Source: Halorussus ruber (GTDB lineage: Archaea > Halobacteriota > Halobacteria > Halobacteriales > Haladaptataceae). From it: a stretch of 64,000 nucleotides of DNA. The position numbers and the translations under genes are program-made. The notes below the pieces were generated by a model, which made no database searches, had not been told where the DNA came from, and saw only the letters and a program-made list of their open reading frames with translations. Positions 7,886 to 17,368 of this stretch are shown here, piece by piece. The stretch is taken from positions 62,001-126,000 of the forward strand of contig NZ_ML219769.1 in the NCBI RefSeq assembly GCF_004765785.1. The letters run 5' to 3'. Position 1 is the stretch's first letter, and each line of letters begins with the position of its first letter.

Positions 7886-10216
7886 ATGACCGCGGACAGC
7901 GACGAGACCGAGGAGACCAGCGACGCGGGCGACGAAGCCCGAGAGGTCGGCGCGCTCACCCAGCGCTGGAACGTCCGAGACGCGACGCTCCTCCGGGGGA
8001 AGGGGAGCCTCGACCGGACGACGCGGTTCGAGCGGAACAACTCGCCAGCGGTGCTGACGGCGGCGCTCGACCGGGCGGCCCGGACCGTCCGCGAGACGCC
8101 GCCGAACCGGGACGGCTACGCCGTGCCGCTCCACGAGGCCGGAAACCCGGTCACGACCGACGAGTACGTCCTCTGGCGGCCCGACTCCGAGCAAATCGGG
8201 TGGTACGACACGAGTTTCGGCATCGACGGGACGGTCCGGTTCGTCTCGGTCGAGGAGGCGGCCGAGACCACCATCGGCGACCGACTCAAGTACTGGCACC
8301 CGGACCTGACGCCAGCGGCCGAGGAGCAACTCGCGGAGTTCGAGCTACCCGACCCGGAGGTGACGCCGAAATCCCAGCTCTCGGATGGAGAGCGCCGCGA
8401 CTTTTTCGAGGAGCTGGTCGAGTTCGTGACCGCCGAGCGCGACGCCGAACAGCGGGCGAACCGGCGACGCCACCGCGAGGCCGGTATCGAGACGCTCGTC
8501 GGGAAGGGAATCGCGGCCGGACCGTTCGTCTCGCTCGGGCGGGTGAGCCACCCCAACACGGTCGGGCGGTTCCAGTTCCAGATTGCGGAGAGCGGTCCGG
8601 GTGGGAGAGATAGCGATGGACGCGACGTGGACCGCTACCGGGACGAGGATATCTACCCGGACAGCGTCTTTCTGGTCGATACGCTGGACGACGACGACCG
8701 CTTCCCGCTCGCGGTGCGGACGACAGCAGTCGAGGGGTCCGTGCTGACGGTGAAACCCGACCGGCGGTGTTCGCTCGACCCCGCCGTCGTCGAGGAACTG
8801 CTCACGAGCGACCGCGAGTTCTGGCTCACCCACCTCCTGAATCCGGTGCCCTTCGAGCGCCGGACCGCGGCCGTCGAGAGCGTGCGGTCGAACGAGTCCA
8901 AGCGAGACCTGCTGACCGGGAATCGCCCCGCCAGATTCGCCGCCGACCGGCTCTCGGTTCCGAGCGTCGAGCTGGAGTTGAACGAGTACCAGAAGCAGGC
9001 GCTGAAGTGGGCCGACGACGCCGAGGACCTGCTGTGCATCCACGGCCCGCCCGGAACGGGGAAAACTCGGACGCTCACGGCCTACGTCCTCCACGCGGTC
9101 TGGCACGGCGACTCGGTGCTGGTGACCGCCCACTCGAATCAGGCCGTGGACAACCTGCTGGTGGGCGACAGCACCGTCGGCGACCCGGAACCGGGCACGC
9201 TCCACGAGGTCGCGTGCCGGGAGCGTGACGACGGTGAGAAAGGAGACGGTCTCAGCATCGCGCGGGTCGGCCACAACTCCACGAACGAGGTCGTCGAGCG
9301 CAACTACGAGGACGCCTCGGTCGCGGAAGCCGACGTGGTGGCGGCGACGACCAGCGGGGCCGCCCAGTTCGACACCGACCAGTTCGACGTCGGCGTCGTG
9401 GACGAGGCCACGCAGGCGAGTCGCCCCGCGACGGCCATCGTCCTCGACTGCTCGCGGAAGCTGATTCTGTCGGGCGACCACAAGCAACTGCCGCCCTACT
9501 GCGCCGACGAGACGATGAAAGAAGAACAGAGCCACTCCTCGCTGTTCGAGTACCTGCTGGAACGCTACGGCGAGGAGATTTCGGTCCTGCTGGGTCGCCA
9601 GTACCGGATGCACGAGGACATCGCCGAGTTCCCGAACGAGGCCTTCTACGGCGGGAGTCTGGAGACCGCCGACCGGAACCGGGACTGGCAGGTCGGGGAC
9701 CTCGACCCCCTCGTCGGCGTGGACGTGGACGGCGAGGAGCGACGGGAGTCCGGCGGCGACTCGCTGTACAACCCCGAGGAGGCCGAAGCGGTCGCCGAGG
9801 AGGTCGAGACGCTGGTCGAGAACGGAGTCGCGCCCGAGGACGTCGGCGTCATCTCGATGTACCGCGGACAGGTCGGGTGCATCCGCTCGCGGCTTCGGCG
9901 GGCCGGAATCGAGGGCGCTGGTCGAGTCACGGTCGATACGGTGGACTCGTTTCAGGGCGGCGAGCGCGAGGCCGTCGTCGTCTCGTTCGTCCGGAGCAAC
10001 GACGAGGGCAACGGCGGGTTCCTCGAACTCCCCGACGAGGGCGCGCGCCGGTTGAACGTGGCGCTGACTCGCGCTCGAAAGCGCCTCGTGTTGGTCGGCG
10101 ACTGGGAGACGCTCTCGGCCGTGGCCCCGCACCGGAGTGAGGAGGAAAGCTGTGCGGACCTGTACGACGAACTTCGAGAGCGTCTAGCGCGTGAGGGATG
10201 GATGCAGAAGAAGTGA
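7886..10216 (+). CDS. superfamily I DNA/RNA helicase (UPF1/IGHMBP2-like)
   Basis: This 776-aa protein has a helicase core in its C-terminal half. Motif I is GPPGTGKT (387-394), motif Ia TAHSNQAVDNLL, motif II VVDEATQA (near 505), motif III LSGDHKQLPP, and motif V/VI VDTVDSFQGGERE with NVALTRARKRLVLVGD near the end. The Q-motif-like NEYQKQALKWAD is just before motif I. The N-terminal ~370 residues are a haloarchaeal-type extension rich in charged residues with no catalytic motif I recognise. The DEAT box and AAA_11/AAA_12 pattern place it with UPF1/Sen1/IGHMBP2-like translocases acting 5'-3' on DNA or RNA. It is alone, not in an operon. Confidence 0.9.
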   Translation: MTADSDETEETSDAGDEAREVGALTQRWNVRDATLLRGKGSLDRTTRFERNNSPAVLTAALDRAARTVRETPPNRDGYAVPLHEAGNPVTTDEYVLWRPDSEQIGWYDTSFGIDGTVRFVSVEEAAETTIGDRLKYWHPDLTPAAEEQLAEFELPDPEVTPKSQLSDGERRDFFEELVEFVTAERDAEQRANRRRHREAGIETLVGKGIAAGPFVSLGRVSHPNTVGRFQFQIAESGPGGRDSDGRDVDRYRDEDIYPDSVFLVDTLDDDDRFPLAVRTTAVEGSVLTVKPDRRCSLDPAVVEELLTSDREFWLTHLLNPVPFERRTAAVESVRSNESKRDLLTGNRPARFAADRLSVPSVELELNEYQKQALKWADDAEDLLCIHGPPGTGKTRTLTAYVLHAVWHGDSVLVTAHSNQAVDNLLVGDSTVGDPEPGTLHEVACRERDDGEKGDGLSIARVGHNSTNEVVERNYEDASVAEADVVAATTSGAAQFDTDQFDVGVVDEATQASRPATAIVLDCSRKLILSGDHKQLPPYCADETMKEEQSHSSLFEYLLERYGEEISVLLGRQYRMHEDIAEFPNEAFYGGSLETADRNRDWQVGDLDPLVGVDVDGEERRESGGDSLYNPEEAEAVAEEVETLVENGVAPEDVGVISMYRGQVGCIRSRLRRAGIEGAGRVTVDTVDSFQGGEREAVVVSFVRSNDEGNGGFLELPDEGARRLNVALTRARKRLVLVGDWETLSAVAPHRSEEESCADLYDELRERLAREGWMQKK

Positions 10217-10295
10217 TTTCAGTTGTCCTTGAGTAATAATAACAATTCCTAAACAAACATCCTAATTGCTTTCACCGTCCGCTCCACCTCACTCT

Positions 10296-11066
10296 CTATT
10301 CCGCCCATCCCCGAGTTTCGCGCACTGGATTCCGCTCGCGGCCCGCTTCGATGCGCTCGGGGTCCACCGCGACGACGGCGTGGCCCGCGCCCGCCTCGAC
10401 TTCCGACAGCACCGTGCCCGTGGGGTCGGCGACGAGGCTCAGGCCCGCGTGGTTTCGGCCGCGCTGGTCGCCAGCGTGGTTCGACCCCGCGACGTAGTAG
10501 GGGCCGTCGAGCGCCCGAGCGCGGAGGAGGAGCCGCCAGTCGTCGGCGAAGTCGGTGCGCCACGCCGCCGAGACCGCCAGCACGTCACAGTCCTCGCGGG
10601 CGTAGTCCAGCGCGACCTCCGGGAAGTTGAGGTCGTAGCAGAGCGCCAGCCCCACGGTCCCGACGCGGGTCTCGACCGCGGTCGGGCCGTCGCCCGTCTC
10701 GAAGACTTCGGCCTCGTCGCCCCAGAGGTACTGTTTCCGGTAGGTGGCGCGCACGCCGTCGCCGTCCACGACGACGAGGCTGTTGTAGAGGTCCTCGCCG
10801 TCGCGCTCGGGGACGCCCGCCACCACCGTCACGCCGTGGTCGTCGGCGACCGAGGAGAGTCGGTCGGTCTCCTCGCCCGGCACGGGAGTCGCTCGCTCGC
10901 GGGCCGCGTCGAGGTCGTACCCCGTCACGCAGAGTTCCGGAAAGACGGCGACCCCCGCGCTCGGCGGGAGTCCGGCGAGGGTTCGCTCGACCGCGTCGAG
11001 GTTCGCGTCCACGTCGCCGATGGTCGGTTCGAACTGGCACGCGGCGACGCGCTGGCTCTCGCTCAT
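10296..11066 (-). CDS. carbon-nitrogen hydrolase (nitrilase superfamily)
   Basis: This 256-aa cytoplasmic amidohydrolase has the Glu-Lys-Cys triad in family context: E44 in FPELCVTGYD, K111 in YRKQYLWGDE and C143 in LALCYDLNFPE. The length and WG motif match the omega-amidase / N-carbamoyl-putrescine amidase-like branch; the substrate cannot be read from sequence. I chose ATG at 11066 (MSESQRVAACQF) because it is where homology should begin; an in-frame ATG (11075) and TTG (11087) lie upstream. It converges with the helicase gene; the 79-bp gap at 10217-10295 contains an AT-rich terminator-like tract. Confidence 0.92.
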   Translation of the reverse strand: MSESQRVAACQFEPTIGDVDANLDAVERTLAGLPPSAGVAVFPELCVTGYDLDAARERATPVPGEETDRLSSVADDHGVTVVAGVPERDGEDLYNSLVVVDGDGVRATYRKQYLWGDEAEVFETGDGPTAVETRVGTVGLALCYDLNFPEVALDYAREDCDVLAVSAAWRTDFADDWRLLLRARALDGPYYVAGSNHAGDQRGRNHAGLSLVADPTGTVLSEVEAGAGHAVVAVDPERIEAGRERNPVRETRGWAE

Positions 11067-11186
11067 GGGTACCATACCACTATCCAACTACTTCAGGCTA
11101 CCCGAGAACATGTCCGCCCCTTTTCGGGAGACGTGGAGGAGCTTCGGGACGGAGGGAAGAAAAGCTACGACTGGGAAACTCCCGTC

Positions 11187-11717
11187 TTATTGAGGTGTTT
11201 TTGGCCCAGCGAGTTTGTTTCCGACACCGGATTCGACATCGACGTGGTACTCCCAGTCCCCCCAGATACTCGGGCGGGTTCCCGTGTAGCGCGGGTCGGT
11301 TTCGTGGACGATGATGTAGTTGTAGTTGCCGTCGTCGTCGTAACCCTTGCAGTTGATGTTGTTTTTCACCCACCCGGAGTCGAGGAAGGGGTCGTTCTCG
11401 AACTTCCCCCGGTACTGAACCTTGTAGTCGCACGTGGTGAGCGTGGATTGGTCGAGCGCGTTCACGCTGTCTACAGTCCCCTGCACGCGACCATCGCCGA
11501 GGTCCCAGTACCAATCGCCGTTGGCGTCGTAGGCGTAGAGTGATTTGTAGGTCCCGGTCACTACTTCACCTTCGTCCGGAATGCCGTTGTCGTCCTCGTC
11601 TTTGAAATTACTCTTCACGGTCTGGCCAAGCGTTGTTCCGACGGGCACAGTAGCGAGGACGGTCGCTCCCGCCAGCCCGCGAAGGGCGTCACGCCGAGTT
11701 AGGTCGTGGTCTTTCAT
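11187..11717 (-). CDS. Tat-exported hypothetical protein with acidic metal-loop motifs
   Basis: The 176-aa product starts MKDHDLTRRDALRGLAGATV, a twin-arginine signal with an Ala-X-Ala-like cut after LGQ/T. The mature part has two Asp-rich loops resembling calcium-binding repeats (KDEDDNGIPDEGE and AYDANGDWYWDLGDG), plus DDDGNYNY, and two cysteines (TTCDYK, INCKGY) that may form a disulfide outside the cell. I do not recognise the family. It stands alone between a nitrilase gene and a divergent dehydrogenase. Confidence 0.75.
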   Translation of the reverse strand: MKDHDLTRRDALRGLAGATVLATVPVGTTLGQTVKSNFKDEDDNGIPDEGEVVTGTYKSLYAYDANGDWYWDLGDGRVQGTVDSVNALDQSTLTTCDYKVQYRGKFENDPFLDSGWVKNNINCKGYDDDGNYNYIIVHETDPRYTGTRPSIWGDWEYHVDVESGVGNKLAGPKTPQ

Positions 11718-11931
11718 GGGTTAGTCCCACTATCCCGACAACCAGCCCGTATTTATAGATTCGTTTAACTCTGCAGACCAGAAACACGAGAACGACAGTA
11801 TCTACGCTTTATATTGCCCACAGAAGGGGAAATTCCACCGGCACGTGGGCGATTTAAGAAGGCTGCTCCTCGTAAAACCCGCGCCATGTTCGACTGAACG
11901 ACCATCCCCTTCGCGGGCGCACGGAGAGGTA

Positions 11932-14841
11932 ATGAGTACAGACGGAGACGCAGGAACGAGAGCCAGCGCGAACCGCGACGAGAGGAGAGGCTCAGTCCCG
12001 CCCGACCTCCGGGGTCTCGACGGCGAGGCCGACTTCGGCGAGACGACCCGGACGCTGTACGCGACCGACGCGAGCATCTACCGGGTCGAACCCGCGGGGG
12101 TCGTCTGGCCCGCCTCGGTTTCTGACGTGCGCCGAACCGTCGAGTTCGCCCGCGAGGAGGGAACCAGCGTGGTCGCCCGCGGCGCGGGGTCGAGCCTCAC
12201 TGGCAACGCGGTCGGCGAGGGCATCGTCCTCGACTGCTCGCGCCACTTCGACGACGTGCTGTCGGTAGACCCCGAGGACCAGACCGTCACCGTCCGGCCC
12301 GGCGTCGTGCTGGACGACTTGAACGACGAACTCGAAGCGCACGGCCTCTACTTCCCGCCGGACCCCAGCACGTCGAGTACCTGCACAATCGGCGGGATGG
12401 TCGCCAACGACGCCGCCGGGCCGCACTCGGTGCGCCACGGGACCACCCGCGACAACGTCGCCAGCGTCGAGTGCGTCCTCTCCGACGGCACCACCGAGAC
12501 GTTCGAGCGAGTCGCGGGCGACGACCTCGACGCCGAACTCGCCCGCGAGGACCGCGTCGGCGACCTCTACCGGACGGTCCGCGACCTCGGGACCGACCTC
12601 GCCGACGAAATCGAGCGCAAATATCCCGACGTGGAGCGCAACTCCAGCGGCTACGACCTCGAAACCAGCGTCGCCGGGGACGGGTCGTGGGCCGACCTCT
12701 CGAACCTGCTCGTGGGAAGCGAGGGCACCCTCGGCGTCGTCACCGAGGTCACGCTCGAACTCACCGAGCGCCCCGAGACCAGCGCCGCCGCCCTCGTCTT
12801 CTACGACGACGTGCGGAGCGCCGCCGACGCCGTGACCGACGCGCTGGCCGCGGACCCGAGCGCGGTCGAACTCGTGGACGACGCGGTGCTGGGCCACGCC
12901 CGCGAGGCGTGGGGCATCGACCTCGTGCCGGAGAACGCCGGGGCCGCGCTCCTCGTGGAAGTCGAGTGCGACGCCAGCGAGCAGGCGCGGCGCTTGGACG
13001 AAGCGGTCGCCGCCAGCACGACCGCCGAGACCGTCGCCGTCGAGCGCGCCGAAACGGGGGAACAACAGGACCGACTCTGGAAGGTCCGGAAGGCGTCGAA
13101 CCCCTTGCTCAACCGCCATCCGGGCGACGAGCAGGCGCTGTCGTTCATCGAGGACGCCGCGATTCCGCCCGCGAGGCTCCCGGCCTACCTCGACCGGGTG
13201 GCCGACGTGCTGGCCGACCACGGCCTCGACGCCAGCGTCTTCGGCCACGCCGGGCAGGGCGTCCTCCACGTCAAGCCCTTCCTGAACCTCCAGACCGAGG
13301 AGGACCGCGAACTCCTCCGGTCGGTCTCCGAGGCGGTCCACGACGTGGTGCTGGACGTGGGCGGGGCGGTCTCGGGCGAACACGGCGACGGTCGCCTGCG
13401 CTCGGAACACCTGCCCGAGATGTACGGCGAGACCCTCTACGAGGCCTTCCAGCGGGTCAAGCGCGCCGCCGACCCCGGGGACGTGTTCAACCCGAGCAAA
13501 GTCGTCCCCGACTCGGAGGGCGAGTTGGCCAGCGTGGACGACGCGCTCCGGTACGACGACTACGACCCCCGAGAAGTCGAGACCGCGCTCGACTTCGGCG
13601 ACGAGCGCGGGTTCGACTCGCTCGTCGAGCAATGTAACGGTTGCTCGAAGTGCCGGACCACCGAGGGCGGCGTGATGTGCCCCTCCTACCGGGCGACCGG
13701 CGAGGAGATAACCAGCACCCGCGGCAGAGCCAACGCCCTCCGAGACGCCATCGACGGCGAACTCGGCGAGGACGCGCTGACGAGCGACTGGTTTCAGGAG
13801 GAGGTCCTCGATTTGTGTCTCTCCTGCAAGGCCTGCGAGACAGAATGTCCGACCGGGGTGGACATGGCGAAGCTCAAGACCGAGGCCAAGCACCAGAAAC
13901 ACGAGGAGGAGGGCGTGCCGCTCCGCGCTCGCCTGTTCGGCAACGTCCGGACGCTGAACGAAGTCGGGAGCGCGCTCGCCCCGATTGCGAACAGACTCGC
14001 CGAGTTCGAGCCGGGCCGCGTCGTCGCCGAGAAGGTCCTCGGAATCGACCGGCGGCGGAGCCTTCCGGAGTTCGCCAGCGAGTCGCTACTGGACAGGATG
14101 GATGCTCACAATTCCGCGCCGACCGCGGGCCAGCGAGGAGCAGTCGTCCTCTATCCCGACTGCTACGCGACGTACAACCACCCCGAAGTCGGGATGGCGA
14201 CGGTCCGGGTCCTCGAAGCCCTCGGCTACGCGGTCGAGGTTCCGGACGTGAACTGCTGTGGCCGCCCGGCGCTCTCGCAGGGGATGGTCGAGAAGGCCAA
14301 GCGCGACGCCGCCGAAAACGTCGAGACGCTCGGGGACGTCGCCGAGGACGCGCCAGTCCTCAGCCTCGAACCCTCCTGCGCCAGCGCGCTGGAGGAGTAC
14401 GACGACCTGCTGGCCAATTCCGGCCCGGTTCCGGACGCCGCAGAGACGGTGGCCGGGTTCCTCTTCGACGAGGTGACGGGCGGGACTCTTTCCGTACCCG
14501 ACGAAGCAGACTCGAACGCCGCCGACCGCTCGGTGGCCTACCACGGTCACTGTCACTCAACGGCGAGGGGCCGCGACCACGCGCCGGTCGGCCTGCTCAG
14601 GCAGGCGGGCTACGACGTGACGCCGGTCGAGGCGACCTGTTGCGGGATGGCGGGGGCGTTCGGCTACGAGACCGACCACTACGACCTCTCGATGGACCTC
14701 GGGACCGACCTCGCGGCGAAACTCGACGCGGCGGACGCCGACGTGGTCGCCGCCAGCGGGGCCTCCTGCGGCCAGCAGCTCGCCGACTGCGACGTGGAGA
14801 CTCGTCACCCGATGGAACTCCTCGCGGAGGTGGTGGCGTGA
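11932..14841 (+). CDS. FAD-binding and Fe-S dehydrogenase (D-lactate/glycolate dehydrogenase type, GlcD-GlcF fusion)
   Basis: This 969-aa enzyme joins a PCMH-type FAD domain (about 45-270, with GAGSSLTGNAVGEG and DPSTSSTCTIGGMVAND) and an FAD-linked oxidase C-terminal domain (about 270-545, VSGEHGDGRLRSEHLPEMYG). A ferredoxin-like module follows with two 4Fe-4S clusters (CNGCSKCRT..CPSYRAT near 567; CLSCKACETECPTG near 628), then two CCG domains (CCGRPALSQG near 774; CCGMAGAFGYE near 902). This layout is that of membrane-associated D-lactate or glycolate dehydrogenases that send electrons to quinone. ATG at 11932 is chosen over an upstream GTG in frame. Its stop overlaps the GTG of the next gene by 4 bp, so the two are co-translated. 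Confidence 0.93.
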   Translation: MSTDGDAGTRASANRDERRGSVPPDLRGLDGEADFGETTRTLYATDASIYRVEPAGVVWPASVSDVRRTVEFAREEGTSVVARGAGSSLTGNAVGEGIVLDCSRHFDDVLSVDPEDQTVTVRPGVVLDDLNDELEAHGLYFPPDPSTSSTCTIGGMVANDAAGPHSVRHGTTRDNVASVECVLSDGTTETFERVAGDDLDAELAREDRVGDLYRTVRDLGTDLADEIERKYPDVERNSSGYDLETSVAGDGSWADLSNLLVGSEGTLGVVTEVTLELTERPETSAAALVFYDDVRSAADAVTDALAADPSAVELVDDAVLGHAREAWGIDLVPENAGAALLVEVECDASEQARRLDEAVAASTTAETVAVERAETGEQQDRLWKVRKASNPLLNRHPGDEQALSFIEDAAIPPARLPAYLDRVADVLADHGLDASVFGHAGQGVLHVKPFLNLQTEEDRELLRSVSEAVHDVVLDVGGAVSGEHGDGRLRSEHLPEMYGETLYEAFQRVKRAADPGDVFNPSKVVPDSEGELASVDDALRYDDYDPREVETALDFGDERGFDSLVEQCNGCSKCRTTEGGVMCPSYRATGEEITSTRGRANALRDAIDGELGEDALTSDWFQEEVLDLCLSCKACETECPTGVDMAKLKTEAKHQKHEEEGVPLRARLFGNVRTLNEVGSALAPIANRLAEFEPGRVVAEKVLGIDRRRSLPEFASESLLDRMDAHNSAPTAGQRGAVVLYPDCYATYNHPEVGMATVRVLEALGYAVEVPDVNCCGRPALSQGMVEKAKRDAAENVETLGDVAEDAPVLSLEPSCASALEEYDDLLANSGPVPDAAETVAGFLFDEVTGGTLSVPDEADSNAADRSVAYHGHCHSTARGRDHAPVGLLRQAGYDVTPVEATCCGMAGAFGYETDHYDLSMDLGTDLAAKLDAADADVVAASGASCGQQLADCDVETRHPMELLAEVVA

Positions 14842-15701
14842 CGGACTCGGACATTTTGGCGGGGGCCATCGACCTCCACGTCCACACCGCGCCGGACCTC
14901 GTGGAGCGATTCGAGAGCGACGTGGAACTCGCCCGAGACGCCCGCGAGGCCGGAATGCGCGGCGTCGTGGTCAAGAGCCACGTGGTCCCGACCGCGGGGC
15001 GCGTGGACCTCGTGAACGAGGCGGTCGGCGACGAACTCCTCTACGGCGGGGTCGCCTGCAACGGCACGGTCGGGGGTCTGAACCGAGACGCGGTCGAGAC
15101 CGCGCTCGAACTCGGCGGACGAGTCGTCTGGCTTCCGACCGCGTGGAGCGCGAACCACGCCTCGCAGGCCCGCGAGGAGGGCGTCGAGCGATTCGTCGGC
15201 CAGCGCGTGCCCGGCCCGGACGAGGAGATTCCGGTTGCTCGGGACGGCGAGGTCACGGACGCGACCCGGACCATCATCGACCTCGCGGAGCGATACGACG
15301 CGACGGTCGGCACGGGCCACGCGACCCCGGACGAAATCGAGGCGGTCGCGGCGGCCTGCGACGACGCGGGCGTGGACTGTCTAGTCAACCACCCCTGTTT
15401 CCGCGTCGTGGACATTTCCCTCGACCAGCAGGAGCGACTCGCCGACGTAGGCGCGGTCATGGAGTACTGCGCGTATTCGGTCGAGAGTACCGAGGGCCAC
15501 ACCGTCGAGCGCGTCGCCGAGGCAGTCGAGCGCGTCGGCCCCGAGAACGCGGTGCTGGCGACCGACTACGGGCAGGCCGAGAACCCGCCGGTGCCGGGAC
15601 TGCGAGAGTTCGCCGAGGCGGTCGCGGACGCGGGTGTTTCTCGGGAGTCGGTTCGGCGGTGCGTGACCGAGACGCCCGCCGGACTGCTCGGACTCGACTG
15701 A
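14838..15701 (+). CDS. DUF6282-type amidohydrolase-fold protein
   Basis: This 287-aa protein begins with a metal-binding HxH on the first strand (AIDLHVHTAPDLVERF, H14 and H16). It has later candidate ligands in VKSHVVPTA, GTGHATPDE, VNHPCFRV and ATDYGQAENP, the spacing of a TIM-barrel metallohydrolase. The reaction is unknown. It uses a GTG start that overlaps the stop of the dehydrogenase gene (GTGA), so both are probably one pathway, for example degradation of a small organic acid derivative. An aspartate replaces nothing obvious; the metal set looks complete. Confidence 0.85.
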   Translation: MTDSDILAGAIDLHVHTAPDLVERFESDVELARDAREAGMRGVVVKSHVVPTAGRVDLVNEAVGDELLYGGVACNGTVGGLNRDAVETALELGGRVVWLPTAWSANHASQAREEGVERFVGQRVPGPDEEIPVARDGEVTDATRTIIDLAERYDATVGTGHATPDEIEAVAAACDDAGVDCLVNHPCFRVVDISLDQQERLADVGAVMEYCAYSVESTEGHTVERVAEAVERVGPENAVLATDYGQAENPPVPGLREFAEAVADAGVSRESVRRCVTETPAGLLGLD

Positions 15702-15977
15702 CGGTGAGGCGAGCGAGTAACCCGGGTTCGGAGCGGCGAGGAGAAATGTATATGTTTCCTTTGACTATAAAAATATTTGTTATATAATCGTGTGAGTGGC
15801 TTAATTCGAAGTAATGGGCGCGCCGGGGCGGTCGTGCCCGGTCCGAGGGACCTCCACCGGTTCGATAGCTGAGTACGACGACTCCGAAATTTCTAAACCG
15901 TTATTTCGCGGTGAGTAGTCTCCAACGGACGAATCTCCCCGAAGCTTGACAACAGGGTGAATCGAATCCCGAACGGA
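15702..15977. other. intergenic, AT-rich terminator/promoter region
   Basis: No gene is seen in these 276 bp. A T/A-rich tract at 15745-15790 (ATAAAAATATTTGTTATATAA) follows the DUF6282 stop and may end its transcript. TTTCTAAACCG near 15890 is a possible TATA-like element for the MgtC/DUF4010 gene. Confidence 0.4.
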
Positions 15978-17234
15978 ATGGTCCAACCGGCTACCGACTC
16001 GTTGTTGATACTCGCCTTCCGCGTTTTCGTCGCGTTTGCTATCGGCGCACTCGTCGGCCTCGAACGGGAGCAGGCCGAATCAGGTGGCACGTTCGCGGGT
16101 AGCCGCACGTTCCCCCTGTTTGCGGTTATCGGTGCGCTCGTCTACGCGTTCTTCCCCGCGCTGTTACCCGTCGCGGTCGGTGCCATCACGCTCGCGCTAA
16201 CTGTCGCGTATGCCGGGAAGATTTGGATAGAACGAGACATCGGGCTGACGACCCTGACGGCCGCGATTCTCACCATCTTCCTCGGGGCGTTGACGACGCA
16301 TTCAGAGCGGGGCGCAGAACTGGCCGTCATCGTAGGCGGAGCGGTCACGGTCCTCCTCTCCGCCAAAGACGCGATTCACGACTTCGTGGACCAAGTCGGC
16401 GAGGAGGAACGCCGCGCGACGAGCAAGTTCATCCTCGTGGCGGTCGTCGTCCTCCCGGTGTTGCCGGACCGCGAACTCGACGTGCTGGCCGGACTCAACC
16501 CCCAGTACGTCTGGCTGATGGTCGTCTTCGTCACGGGACTGAGCTTCGCGGTCTACGTCCTGAGCCAAATCGTCGGCCCGAAGCGGGGAATCGCGCTGAC
16601 CGGAATCGTCGGCGGATTCGTCTCCTCGACGGCGACCACGGTGTCGATGGCCGAGCAGACGGCCGACGCGCCGTCGCTCTATCACGTCTCGGCCTTCTCG
16701 ATAGTCGTCGCTTCGACAGTCATGTTCCCGCGGGCGGTAGTCGAAGTTGCGTTCGTCAACCCGGCGCTTCTGCCGCAGGTGGTAATCCCACTGGGCGCGA
16801 TGACGATTACCGGCGCGCTTGTCGCGGCGGGCCTCTACTGGCGGTCGACGACCGAGAACCCGAACGTCGTCGAGATAGATATCACGAACCCGTTCAGGCT
16901 CCGGACCGGACTGTTCTTCGGGGTAATCTTCGCGCTGGTGTTGCTCGTCTCCGAGTCGGCCGACACGTGGTTCGGCGTGTCGGGCGTCTACGTAACTGCG
17001 TTCGTCTCCGGTCTCGCCGACGTCGATGCGATAACGCTCACGCTGAGTACACTCGCAAGGGAGGGGTCGATTACTCCGACGGTGGCGACGACGGGCATCG
17101 TCATCGGTGCTATCGCAAATACTCTCGTGAAAGCCGGGCTCGTGTGGGTTCTCGGGACGCGCCAACTCGGCAAAGTCGTCACGGGTCTCCTCGGTCTCGT
17201 TTCGGTCGTCGGCATCGCGTTTGCGGTCATCTGA
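15978..17234 (+). CDS. MgtC/SapB N-terminal domain with DUF4010, membrane protein
   Basis: This polytopic protein of 418 aa has about 12 helices. The first ~130 residues are MgtC-like (VFVAFAIGALVGLEREQ, SRTFPLFAVIGAL); the rest matches DUF4010 (GIVGGFVSSTATTVSMAEQ, SGVYVTAFVSGLADVDAITL). MgtC proteins affect ATP synthase and Mg2+ homeostasis in bacteria, while the DUF4010 fusion is of unknown role and may transport ions. ATG at 15978 (MVQPATDS) is preferred; a GTG 21 bp upstream would add seven residues. It is transcribed alone. Confidence 0.88.
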   Translation: MVQPATDSLLILAFRVFVAFAIGALVGLEREQAESGGTFAGSRTFPLFAVIGALVYAFFPALLPVAVGAITLALTVAYAGKIWIERDIGLTTLTAAILTIFLGALTTHSERGAELAVIVGGAVTVLLSAKDAIHDFVDQVGEEERRATSKFILVAVVVLPVLPDRELDVLAGLNPQYVWLMVVFVTGLSFAVYVLSQIVGPKRGIALTGIVGGFVSSTATTVSMAEQTADAPSLYHVSAFSIVVASTVMFPRAVVEVAFVNPALLPQVVIPLGAMTITGALVAAGLYWRSTTENPNVVEIDITNPFRLRTGLFFGVIFALVLLVSESADTWFGVSGVYVTAFVSGLADVDAITLTLSTLAREGSITPTVATTGIVIGAIANTLVKAGLVWVLGTRQLGKVVTGLLGLVSVVGIAFAVI

Positions 17235-17368
17235 ATCGCGCTACCGCTGTACCGACTCCCCCCGTCGTCCCGACCGGACAGCGGAGTTCGATACTCCCGA
17301 CCCCACTTCAAGAGTGTACACGTTGTCGTCAAACCTCATGGGGAGTATTCCCACAACAACTATTCGCA

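Noticed and set aside
8345-10132. 595-aa antisense frame under the helicase
   Set aside because: It is the mirror of GC-biased third codon positions. The plus-strand helicase has all motifs.
11992-13902. 636-aa antisense frame under the Fe-S dehydrogenase
   Set aside because: Same reason: shadow frame; no domain; the sense strand has clusters and FAD motifs.
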